Under the pieces are notes generated by a model. The model saw only the letters and a program-made list of their open reading frames with translations, was not told where the DNA came from and searched no databases. Made by a program: the position numbers and the translations under genes. This document shows positions 22,901-30,381 of a stretch of DNA of 64,000 nt, piece by piece; the first letter of the stretch is position 1; every line of letters begins with the position of its first letter. Origin of the DNA: an uncultured Lachnospiraceae bacterium (GTDB lineage: Bacteria > Bacillota > Clostridia > Lachnospirales > Lachnospiraceae); contig ONKG01000014.1 in assembly GCA_900318375.1 (NCBI GenBank), positions 1 to 64,000 on the forward strand, in the 5' to 3' direction.

Positions 22901-24055
22901 TCACCGGCTATTCCGCAAAAGCTCTTTTTTTGATTTATACAGCTCGGTATCCGCGGCGCTAATCAATTCGTTGGGCGTCATTTCCTCTTTCCAGGCGGCA
23001 TAGCCGATGCTTAGATTAAGGGAATAGGGGACGCCGGCATCCTCATTCAGCTTGCGAAGGGTGGTGTGGATTCTTGCGCAGAGTTCCCGGACTTCCTTTT
23101 CGGCCATTTCGGTCACAATAATGAACTCGTCCCCGCCGTAACGGGCGATATAGGGGTGCCTGCGGCAATCCTTACAGGCCTGCTTCAGGGCAACGGCGAC
23201 ACGCACAAGAGCGGCATCTCCTTCAAGATGCCCGTAGTTGTCATTGACGCTCTTGAAGCTGTCGAGGTCGATCATCATCAGATAGAGCTCCTCCGGGTGC
23301 TGACGGAGCTTGTTTAAAAGGTATCTGTTGAGATTCTGACGGTTGTTGACCTGGGTAAGTTTATCAATCAGGATCTGCCGGTTGGCGGAACCGATCTGCA
23401 GGCATAATAATTCGACAGTGATGCAGACGCAGAGTGCGGGAATGTTTCTCTTGATTAGAGTGAACAGCCATCCGGCTATGAGGCAGAGGGGGAAGGTGGC
23501 AATCTGTTTGCGCTGACTCATCCGGACCGGGTCGATTTCGCTGCGGGAATTGCTGAAGATCTTTATGTCCGCTATGAGAGTGGACACGATAAAGTAGAGC
23601 ATCAGGAAATCAGATTGAGGGCCGCGGGTGTAAATGTGATTTTCATTGATCTGAAACAGCAGGTGTGTATGAAAATTGGTGAGGATCACAATGACCGGCA
23701 CTACATTAGGCAGGAAGAGGAGCAGTGATTTCAACAAACTGTTGGTACGAAAAGTATCATTTCCCAGGGATATTTCTGTATATCCGCACCACAGGTATAC
23801 GCCTGTCGATATAAGAAAATAGTAAAGGGATTTGAAGACGTAGAGAATCCAGATGTTCTCCGGCCCTTCCGGCAGCAGCCCGCCCAGGAGTGAACCCGCA
23901 TAATTGGAAACAAAACTGAGCAGAAAGCAGACAAGAACATATTTCATCCAGAGTTCTGACGCAGATTTGGTGTTTGAACTGGAGAGCCAGAACAGGACAA
24001 TGCAGAGGATCGCTATACAGAAAAAATAAATTTCCGAGCAGAGAATATATCCCAT
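22901..24055 (-). CDS. Membrane diguanylate cyclase (GGDEF domain)
   Basis: A 384-residue protein. The N-terminal ~205 residues hold about six to seven transmembrane helices with no recognisable ligand domain. The C-terminal ~165 residues form a GGDEF domain: DLDSFKSVNDNYGHLEGD for metal and substrate, then RYGGDEF with the intact signature. It should make c-di-GMP from two GTP in response to a membrane or envelope signal. No EAL domain is fused. A ribosome site AAAGGA precedes the ATG at 24055. Confidence 0.92.
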   Translation of the reverse strand: MGYILCSEIYFFCIAILCIVLFWLSSSNTKSASELWMKYVLVCFLLSFVSNYAGSLLGGLLPEGPENIWILYVFKSLYYFLISTGVYLWCGYTEISLGNDTFRTNSLLKSLLLFLPNVVPVIVILTNFHTHLLFQINENHIYTRGPQSDFLMLYFIVSTLIADIKIFSNSRSEIDPVRMSQRKQIATFPLCLIAGWLFTLIKRNIPALCVCITVELLCLQIGSANRQILIDKLTQVNNRQNLNRYLLNKLRQHPEELYLMMIDLDSFKSVNDNYGHLEGDAALVRVAVALKQACKDCRRHPYIARYGGDEFIIVTEMAEKEVRELCARIHTTLRKLNEDAGVPYSLNLSIGYAAWKEEMTPNELISAADTELYKSKKELLRNSR

Positions 24056-24535
24056 AATAATCCTTTATAGCGTCGAAAACAGCGGCGAAGAAGCGGTGAA
24101 AAAAGCTGCTGTGCGGACCGGCATGCGATTGATGATGCTTTTGTGTGATTTACAACCGGCCATGCCTGGGTCGGGGCATCAGCCGCATGAATCTCATTGC
24201 TTTGATATTCCTGATTATAATGATTTTCGAATATAAATATGCGTCATAGAAATCACTTAATTTGGGCAAAAGTATAGTAATATATAAAGGTTGCACAGGA
24301 TTCGGCTTTCAAGACTGTACACGGACGCAGTCTGATGATATACTGGAAAAAACTATAAATCTGGAGATGAAACAGAGAAAATTGTAATGTCGGAAACAAT
24401 ATTCGCTGTTTTATTTTGCTTTGACGCTTTTTTAGACGGACTCTGCTTTATACTACGTTTTAGCATACGGCGATTGTCACTATTTATAAATCGGTGCAGA
24501 GACACGCACATAAAAACATAGAGGATATCAGAGAG
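24056..24535. other. 480-base intergenic region, mostly unexplained
   Basis: The region between the divergent GGDEF gene and the small coiled-coil gene is AT-rich. It holds TTGACG (24421-24426) and TATACT (24449-24454), but their 22-base spacing is too long for a standard promoter. I see no tRNA, no recognisable riboswitch core and no convincing small gene. Confidence 0.5.
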
Positions 24536-24823
24536 ATGGAAGAAGAGAAAACAACAAAGAAATCGAAGGGAATATTCGGCGGCGGCAAGAAGTCTTCAAA
24601 AAGCAGTGCGGACAGCGGACGTAATGCGGAGGCTGATATAAAGAAACTGACGAGGACCGAGCTGCTTGAACTTCTGATTGATGAGACAAAGGAAGCGGAC
24701 AGACTTCGCGCGGAGAATGAGCGTCTCAGCGAAGAACTGCAGAAATGCCATGAGGATCTGGATCGAATTGCTTCTTTCGAGGCTGTCATTGCCAGGCTTG
24801 AAGCAATTGTGAACGGCAGATAA
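24536..24823 (+). CDS. Small coiled-coil protein upstream of signal peptidase
   Basis: A 95-residue protein. It has a Lys/Glu/Ser-rich N-terminus (TKKSKGIFGGGKKSSK) followed by a heptad-rich helix (LTRTELLELLIDETKEADRL to LEAIVNG), strongly suggesting a coiled coil. There are no membrane segments or enzyme motifs. I chose the ATG at 24536 after GAGGAT; the frame also opens at 24494. It lies 43 bases before lepB and is probably in one operon with it. Function not recognised. Confidence 0.7.
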   Translation: MEEEKTTKKSKGIFGGGKKSSKSSADSGRNAEADIKKLTRTELLELLIDETKEADRLRAENERLSEELQKCHEDLDRIASFEAVIARLEAIVNGR

Positions 24824-24866
24824 TCCATGATGTTTTGCAGGCTGTAAACAACGAGGAAAAATTATA

Positions 24867-25466
24867 ATGAGTGCAAATGGCGATAAGAATAAGAACGCTG
24901 TAAAGCGTCCCCCTCTCAAGGATCTTGAGGGAGAACTGCAGCGCGAGAGATATAAAACTCGTTACAGAAGAGTGCTCCGCAGTACGGTTTTCACACTGAT
25001 CACGGTCGCGGCGGTCGCTATTCTGGTGGCGACACTGTGGATGCCCGTGCTGCAGATTTACGGTGCGTCCATGACACCGACTCTGACGGACGGGGATATC
25101 GTGATCTCCCGTAAGGTCAGAAATCTTAAACAGGGCGACATTGTCGCTTTCTATTACAACAACCGTATCCTGGTCAAACGTTACATTGCCAGTGCAGGAG
25201 ACTGGGTCAATATCGATGAGGACGGAAATGTTTATGTAAACAACGAGCTTCTCGATGAGCCCTACGTTGAAGAGAAGGCACTTGGCGAATGTAATATTGA
25301 ACTGCCTTATCAGGTGCCGGAGAACCGTATTTTTGTTCTCGGAGATCACCGAAGCGTATCAATAGATTCGCGAAGTTCGTCTGTCGGCTGTGTCGCGGAG
25401 GACCAGATCGTCGGAGAACTTGTCTTCTGTGTCTGGCCCTTCAATAATCTCGGACTGATCAAGTAG
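24867..25466 (+). CDS. lepB: Signal peptidase I
   Basis: A 199-residue type I signal peptidase of the short Gram-positive kind. A cytoplasmic N-terminus (~35 residues) is followed by one membrane anchor (VFTLITVAAVAILVATLWM). The catalytic Ser is Ser68 in GASMTPTL, and the catalytic Lys is Lys104 in ILVKRYIA. The conserved box E appears as GDHRSVSIDSRS. It cleaves signal peptides of exported preproteins at the outer face of the membrane. The GAGGAAAA ribosome site supports the ATG. Confidence 0.93.
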   Translation: MSANGDKNKNAVKRPPLKDLEGELQRERYKTRYRRVLRSTVFTLITVAAVAILVATLWMPVLQIYGASMTPTLTDGDIVISRKVRNLKQGDIVAFYYNNRILVKRYIASAGDWVNIDEDGNVYVNNELLDEPYVEEKALGECNIELPYQVPENRIFVLGDHRSVSIDSRSSSVGCVAEDQIVGELVFCVWPFNNLGLIK

Positions 25467-25511
25467 GAAGAGGCCGCAGTGAGCAGGACAAACTGAATAG
25501 CTGTTTACAAA

Positions 25512-25543
25512 AGCCCGCCCGGAATCTGCCGCGGCGGGCTTTC
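25512..25543 (+). terminator. Probable terminator after lepB
   Basis: AGCCCGCC (25512-25519) pairs with GGCGGGCT (25533-25540), followed by TTTC. The stem is strong and GC-rich but the U-tract is short. The following ~290 bases show only the promoter described next. Confidence 0.6.
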
Positions 25544-25660
25544 TCAGTTCTCAGGTGCCATGCATCTGCAGGCCTGTCAGTAAGACGAATTGTGTCTGAC
25601 TAGGACTGCAAGAGCTCGAAAAAACAGAATTTTACTGTTTCTGTATCAAAAAAATTGTGT

Positions 25661-25666
25661 TATAAT
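25661..25666 (+). promoter_or_regulatory. Extended -10 promoter upstream of the single-pass membrane protein
   Basis: TGTTATAAT supplies a perfect TATAAT with the TG extension. The -35 region is poor. The leader to the coding start at 25834 is ~160 bases long and could hold regulatory structure, but nothing specific was recognised. Confidence 0.55.
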
Positions 25667-25833
25667 TGCGATTGCGCGTATTGCGGGCAGGACCCGCAGG
25701 TAGCTTTTGGATCAATTTTGTCAGAGAATCCGGTTCCCGGCGCAGCTGCCGGTTTATCAGGCGGCAGATGGGCAGTGAACCATAAGAAAGAAGCAATTTA
25801 AGAGAACGAAGTAATACGGAGGATGGGGCAGAA

Positions 25834-26238
25834 ATGTCTAACACAGTCAAGATCAAGAACAAAAAGAAAAAAAGTGATTTCAAGGTCAATTACAAGCTCT
25901 GGGCGATCGTCTTCGGCGTTTTCGTCGCTTTGATCGTAGCGGGTTCGGTATGGGCCTCCTTCCACTGGGGCGTCGGCATAGGATCGATCGGCAAGAAGCC
26001 TATGTCCTCTGAAGATGCAGCCGCCGCAGCGTCTGAGATCGCGTCAGAGTTTTCCACGGATGCAGTCGTACTGACACCCGAGCAGATGGAGGAACTCGGT
26101 ATTGTCGTTAACGGCGAAGCGGGCACAGACGATGCCGCTGCTGATGCTGCCGCAGCAGAAGATGCTGCCGCAGAGGATGCTGCTTCTGAAGAAGCCGGCG
26201 CAGACGATGCCGCTGCAAAGGATGCGGAATCCGAATAA
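25834..26238 (+). CDS. Single-pass membrane protein with Ala/Asp-rich tail
   Basis: A 134-residue protein. A Lys-rich N-terminus (KIKNKKKKSDFK) precedes one transmembrane helix (LWAIVFGVFVALIVAGSVWA). The outer part is followed by an Ala/Asp/Glu repeat (about 90-134, DDAAADAAAAEDAAAEDAAS). The positive-inside rule places the tail outside the cell. The ribosome site GGAGGATGGGG fits the ATG. No family recognised. Confidence 0.75.
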   Translation: MSNTVKIKNKKKKSDFKVNYKLWAIVFGVFVALIVAGSVWASFHWGVGIGSIGKKPMSSEDAAAAASEIASEFSTDAVVLTPEQMEELGIVVNGEAGTDDAAADAAAAEDAAAEDAASEEAGADDAAAKDAESE

Positions 26239-26254
26239 ATTGATTGAAAGACAG

Positions 26255-26290
26255 ACAGACCGATGCGGGACAGTATCGGTCTGTTTTTTG
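26255..26290 (+). terminator. Terminator after the Ala/Asp-rich membrane protein
   Basis: ACAGACCGAT (26255-26264) pairs with ATCGGTCTGT (26275-26284), followed by a six-T run. Its U-tract is also the left edge of the next, longer palindrome, so the two structures compete. Confidence 0.88.
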
Positions 26291-26407
26291 ACTCATAGGA
26301 AATAGCGATTTCCTATGAGTCAAAAACCCTCCGACACACCGAAGGTGTGTTGGATGCAGCACTCGCGTGCAAGGAATTATGTCGCTGAGGCGACCGCGCT
26401 CGGCGCG
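26285..26407. repeat. Cluster of consecutive hairpins
   Basis: A perfect 19-bp palindrome (26285-26326; inner arms GACTCATAGGAAAT and ATTTCCTATGAGTC, loop AGCG) is followed by CCGACACACC-GAA-GGTGTGTTGG (26331-26353), then GTCGC-TGAG-GCGAC (26381-26394) and CGCGC-TCG-GCGCG (26395-26407). Nearly every base is in a stem. This looks like an array of palindromic intergenic elements or a compact structured RNA. Confidence 0.75.
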
Positions 26408-26434
26408 AGAGTCTCGCTAGCGAGACTCTTTTTT
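26408..26434 (+). terminator. Second terminator at the end of the hairpin cluster
   Basis: AGAGTCTCGCT and AGCGAGACTCT form a perfect 22-bp palindrome followed by a six-T run. It is 150 bases downstream of the first terminator, so the region between may be a separate short transcript. Confidence 0.75.
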
Positions 26435-26610
26435 ATTTATGGCACGACATCTGTATTGATTATCCGTGAAATATATGAATCAGTAAAATGATCGGCAATA
26501 ATAATCAGGAATTTGTCCGATATTTTTGGATTTCCGGCAGGATTTCCTGTAGAATCTTTTCAGGCGGATTTTTGGAAGGATTATTGCAAAGGACGGGAGG
26601 CGTAGTTTTA

Positions 26611-28332
26611 ATGAGCGGGTTTTTCTTTTTTCAAAAAAGATTTCAAATCAGGAAGGTAATGATCGCGGTACTGGCGGCGGTTTTGTCAGCTGCCCTGATT
26701 GCGGGATGCGGCCGCATCCCGGCAAAAAGTGACAGTAAAGAAAAGGCAGACGGGGCGGTGCAGTCAGAGAAAGATGGATCGGAAAATCTGTCAGGAGGGG
26801 AAGCAGGGGAGCCGCAGGCCGGGACGGAGGGACCGGAGACGCCGGCAGAAGGAGACGCCGGGGAGAATGCTGCGGATTTGCCTGCCCCGGGGGACAGGGC
26901 AAACGGAAGCCCTGATGCCGATGCCCCGAAGGCGCCTGCAGAGTCATCCGTCAACGTAGAAAACGATGGGGAAGCTGCAAAAGCGGTCGTAAATGAGGAA
27001 AGCGGTGAGAAAACTGCAGAAACAGCAGTGAATGCTGAAAGCGGTGAGGAGAAGGCAGAGGAAGAAGCGGAGGCGGTCTGCGGAGATGAGCGTGCGGACC
27101 AGTACCTGCCTCTTCTGGAAGGAAAGCGGGTCGCCGTATTTTCTAATCAGACAGGAATTGTAGGAAACAAGGTTCTGAATACAGAGTCGAATTCCGAAAA
27201 AAAGGGTTCGGCGGATGCAGCTGCTGTCAGGGAGGAGGGGCTCATTCCTTTCGGTCAGAATGCGGACGGGACGCCGGTTGAATATGGCGAGCATATTCTG
27301 GATGCCCTGGTCAGGCAGGGGGTCGATGTGACAGTGGCTTTTTCTCCTGAACATGGTTTCCGCGGGACAGAAGATGCAGGGGCGCAGGTGGACAGCTATA
27401 CAGACGAGAAGACAGGTGTACCGGTTGTCTCTCTCTATGGCGGCGGCTCCATGTATCCCTCCGATGCGGATCTTGATCGTTTCGATACACTGGTGATCGA
27501 CATACAGGACGTGGGGCTTCGCTTCTATACCTATTATATTTCCATGTATTATCTCATGGATGCCTGCGCAGAGGCAGGCAAGGAAGTGGTGCTTCTGGAT
27601 CGTCCCAACCCCAACGGGTTTTATGTGGACGGCCCGATTCTGCAGGACGGCTTTTATTCCGGCGTCGGCCTGCTGCCGATCCCGGTCGTGCACGGGATGA
27701 CACTGGGAGAGCTTGCGCAGATGATCAACGGAGAGGGATGGCTTTCTGCCGGAAAGGATGCCTGCAGCCTGACAGTAGTGCCCTGTGAAAATTACAGGCA
27801 TGACACGCTGACCGCGCTTGTGACCCGGCCTTCTCCCAACCTCAAGGACATGTGTGCAATCTATCTCTATCCTTCTACCTGCCTGTTTGAAAACACGGCT
27901 TGCTCCGTCGGCCGCGGGACAGAACATCCCTTTGAAATTTTCGGCAGTCCCTGGCTGGAAGGAGCGGAGGGATATGATTTCACATTTACACCTGAGGACA
28001 TGGAAGGTGCGCATTCTCCCGCCTTTGAAGGGCAGACATGTTACGGAAAAGACCTGAGAGAAATCCCTCTCGCGCAGATCCTGGAGGAGCACATTCATCT
28101 GAATTACATAATCGATACTTATCATTCTATGCAGGCACAGGGGGCAGGGGGCTCCTTTTTCGGCAGCCCGGACGGGGCAGGACACTGCTGGATCGACTAT
28201 CTGTGCGGCACGGATCAGGTGCGCCTCATGATTGAAGAGGGCAGGAGCGCAGAGGAGATCAGTGCCTCCTGGCAGGAGGACGTGGAGAATTTCAAGGCGC
28301 AGAGGAAGCCCTATCTTCTCTACGAAGAATAA
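26611..28332 (+). CDS. DUF1343 lipoprotein, NamZ-like exo-beta-N-acetylmuramidase
   Basis: A 573-residue exported lipoprotein. The signal peptide ends in LIAGC with the lipidated Cys at 33. Residues ~34-160 are a Glu/Ala/Gly/Pro-rich linker with no fold. The DUF1343 domain starts at about 168 (RVAVFSNQTGIVG) and shows the family blocks FSPEHGFRG, DIQDVGLRFYTYY, LLDRPNPNG and ACSVGRGTEHPFE. Members such as Bacillus NamZ release N-acetylmuramic acid from peptidoglycan fragments, so a wall-recycling role is likely. I chose the ATG at 26611 because GGGAGG is 10 bases upstream; the frame is open from 26488. Confidence 0.87.
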   Translation: MSGFFFFQKRFQIRKVMIAVLAAVLSAALIAGCGRIPAKSDSKEKADGAVQSEKDGSENLSGGEAGEPQAGTEGPETPAEGDAGENAADLPAPGDRANGSPDADAPKAPAESSVNVENDGEAAKAVVNEESGEKTAETAVNAESGEEKAEEEAEAVCGDERADQYLPLLEGKRVAVFSNQTGIVGNKVLNTESNSEKKGSADAAAVREEGLIPFGQNADGTPVEYGEHILDALVRQGVDVTVAFSPEHGFRGTEDAGAQVDSYTDEKTGVPVVSLYGGGSMYPSDADLDRFDTLVIDIQDVGLRFYTYYISMYYLMDACAEAGKEVVLLDRPNPNGFYVDGPILQDGFYSGVGLLPIPVVHGMTLGELAQMINGEGWLSAGKDACSLTVVPCENYRHDTLTALVTRPSPNLKDMCAIYLYPSTCLFENTACSVGRGTEHPFEIFGSPWLEGAEGYDFTFTPEDMEGAHSPAFEGQTCYGKDLREIPLAQILEEHIHLNYIIDTYHSMQAQGAGGSFFGSPDGAGHCWIDYLCGTDQVRLMIEEGRSAEEISASWQEDVENFKAQRKPYLLYEE

Positions 28333-28351
28333 ACTTACAGAGTTGATAAAA

Positions 28352-28408
28352 AACGCTGTTTTCTGACAGTTCACCGGGGGCGGTGAGGGCAGGAGACAGC
28401 GTTTTTTT
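28352..28408. terminator. Bidirectional terminator between convergent DUF1343 and MATE genes
   Basis: AACGCTGT (28352-28359) pairs with ACAGCGTT (28396-28403), with an inner stem TTCACC/GGTGAG. T-runs follow on the plus strand (28402-28408) and A-runs precede it, so it can stop transcription from both sides. Confidence 0.82.
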
Positions 28409-28461
28409 AATTCCTGACGAGAAAAGCAGTGAAGGCTTTCATGGCCATGGCCTGCTGTAAT

Positions 28462-29943
28462 CTAAGAACCGGCAGACTGTGCCTGTATGCCGGGCAGCAG
28501 GTGTTTTTTGCGGTAATTGTGATACAGCAGCCAGGAGAAGAAGGCAACGAGGACATCGCTGATAAGCTGGGACCAGGCCAGTCCGTATTGACCGAAGAGC
28601 CTGTCCAGGAGAAAGAGCATGGGGATGTTGATCATGAGCCAGCGCATGATGACCAGGAAGAGGGCCATGCGGCCCTGCCCCAGGGCCTGGAAAAAGTAGA
28701 CATAGATAAAGCTCAGGAACATCATGATGGTTGCCAGGACCCGGATGCGGAGGAAATCGGTGCCCAGGGCTACGGTGGCGGGATCATTGATGAAGATACG
28801 GATCAGGAAGGGCGCGAAGAGCTCGTAGAGGGCGATGCTGCCGATGCTGATCGCAATGCCTGCGGCACGGGAGGCCTTCAGTACAGACTGCATGCGGGCA
28901 TAGTTTTTGGCGGAGTAGTTGTAGGCGGCAAGGGGCACCATGCCCAGACAGAGTCCGATGCCGACATTGAGGGGCAGGCGCTCCGCCTTGAGGACAATGC
29001 CGATGGCGGCCAGCGCGATGTCGCTGTGGGAGGCCATCAGGCGGTCAAGGACAATGTAGTCCAGGTCGAAGAGAAAGGGGCCCATGGCGGCAGGAATTCC
29101 GACACCGAAAAAGGAGGCCAGAAGTGCAGCGCCCGGAAGACCGTCCTTGAGGGAAAAATGCAGGATGGGGTTGTGCAGGCGCAGGATGGTGATCACAAAA
29201 TAGGTGCAGGTGAAGGTATTGGTGAGTGCAGTGGCAAGACCTGCGCCCAGGATCTCATGGCCGGGCGGCAGCAGTACGAACATGAAGATGGGATCCAGAA
29301 TGATATTGATGATGCCGCCCATGGAGATGGCAAAGCCCGCCTGTTTGGAACAGCCCACGTTTCGCAGCAGGTTTCCCATAGTCATGGCCGTGATCGTGGG
29401 TGTGCCGCCCAGAACGATGACGCAGGTGCAGTACTGCCTGGCAAAGTCATAGGTCTGGCTGCTGGCTCCCAGAAGGGTGAGCAGAGGGTGCATGAAAACG
29501 GCAGTCATGACCGCGAAAAACAGACCCATAAAGGCGGAAAACCAGATGCTGAAGGAGGCGATGCGGCGGGCGCTCCGGGGCTTCCGCGCACCCATCAGCC
29601 TGGCGATCAGGGTTCCGCCGCCCGTTCCGGCAATATTTGCGACTGCGATACAGACATTGAAAATGGGCAGGATCAGCGCCGCTCCGGCTACCATGTAGGG
29701 GTTGTTGGTGCGCCCGATATAAAAGGTGTCCGCCATGTTGTAGATCAGCACGATCAGCTGCGAGATCACAGTGGGCACAGCCATGGTCGCAAGGGCTTTG
29801 GGAACCGACATCTTTTCAAATAGATAACGGTTTTTTTCTTCCGCCTGCTGCTCTTCTGATTTTGAGGGAGCTGCAGCCTGCACTGTTTTGTCCTGCATGC
29901 TTTCTGCAGTTTTTTTATCTGAAAGAGTATCTTTATTGATCAT
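28462..29943 (-). CDS. MATE-family efflux transporter
   Basis: A 493-residue membrane protein with about twelve transmembrane helices arranged as two six-helix repeats. The first repeat has the MATE block VPTVISQLIVLIYNMADTFY. A hydrophilic N-terminal tail of ~40 residues precedes the first helix. MATE transporters export drugs or metabolites using Na+ or H+ gradients; the substrate cannot be read from the sequence. The gene stands alone and is read toward the shared terminator at 28352-28408. Confidence 0.93.
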   Translation of the reverse strand: MINKDTLSDKKTAESMQDKTVQAAAPSKSEEQQAEEKNRYLFEKMSVPKALATMAVPTVISQLIVLIYNMADTFYIGRTNNPYMVAGAALILPIFNVCIAVANIAGTGGGTLIARLMGARKPRSARRIASFSIWFSAFMGLFFAVMTAVFMHPLLTLLGASSQTYDFARQYCTCVIVLGGTPTITAMTMGNLLRNVGCSKQAGFAISMGGIINIILDPIFMFVLLPPGHEILGAGLATALTNTFTCTYFVITILRLHNPILHFSLKDGLPGAALLASFFGVGIPAAMGPFLFDLDYIVLDRLMASHSDIALAAIGIVLKAERLPLNVGIGLCLGMVPLAAYNYSAKNYARMQSVLKASRAAGIAISIGSIALYELFAPFLIRIFINDPATVALGTDFLRIRVLATIMMFLSFIYVYFFQALGQGRMALFLVIMRWLMINIPMLFLLDRLFGQYGLAWSQLISDVLVAFFSWLLYHNYRKKHLLPGIQAQSAGS

Positions 29944-30099
29944 TTCTCTATCCGCTGTTTTTATCTACTGTTTTCGGGAGACAGCTTGCTCTGTCCCCTT
30001 ATTTCGGGTCGGCAGGGAAGGATGTTTCTAAACGATCCCTGACTGATAGTCACCATTGTATCATATTTACAGCCTGAAAGATTAGGGCACAGGGGAATA

Positions 30100-30173
30100 G
30101 GGACGGTCCTTTTGTCTCTGTCCCCATGGTTAGTTTTAGAATACAAGGAGACAGAAACAAAAGGCCCGTCTCC
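30100..30173. repeat. 26-bp inverted repeat with GGGACAGAGACAAAAGG-type arms
   Basis: The left arm (30100-30125) and right arm (30147-30173) are inverted copies with about four differences, separated by 21 bases. Read in one direction each arm is GG.GACAGA.ACAAAAGG.CCGTC.C. This sequence type occurs as a dispersed intergenic repeat in many Firmicutes (from memory). It lies in the divergent region between the MATE and ftsH genes. Confidence 0.8.
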
Positions 30174-30202
30174 AAACGTCACCCAAACGTCAAAACAAAG
30201 GA

Positions 30203-30231
30203 TTGCCTTGTATGCATTTCTTCATTATAAT
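30203..30231 (+). promoter_or_regulatory. ftsH promoter
   Basis: TTGCCT (30203-30208) and TATAAT (30226-30231) are separated by 17 bases, a good vegetative promoter. The leader to the ftsH start is ~145 bases. The rest of the 29944-30381 gap holds only the inverted repeat described above. Confidence 0.8.
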
Positions 30232-30381
30232 AGATAAATGGCTTTTCAGCCTCATTTTCAGATCTGCCCTGCAGCAGGACCGGATTGGAGGACCTGCCGG
30301 TATAGCAGTCTGGCAAAACAAAACAGAAACAAAGTGAAAAGAATTCCAGATCGGAAGAAAGATAAAACAAGGTTGATTTGA

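Noticed and set aside
24290..24360. c-di-GMP (GEMM) riboswitch near the GGDEF gene
   Set aside because: GCACAGG and GACGCAG occur but spacing and the tetraloop receptor do not fit the fold.
24494..24535. Upstream start for the coiled-coil protein
   Set aside because: The extra 14 residues have no ribosome site; the ATG at 24536 is better placed.
26944..28374. 476-codon minus-strand frame opposite the DUF1343 gene
   Set aside because: Runs through the terminator and mirrors a clear DUF1343 protein.
28429..29823. 464-codon plus-strand frame opposite the MATE gene
   Set aside because: The MATE protein on the other strand has normal membrane helices and length; this frame is highly charged nonsense.
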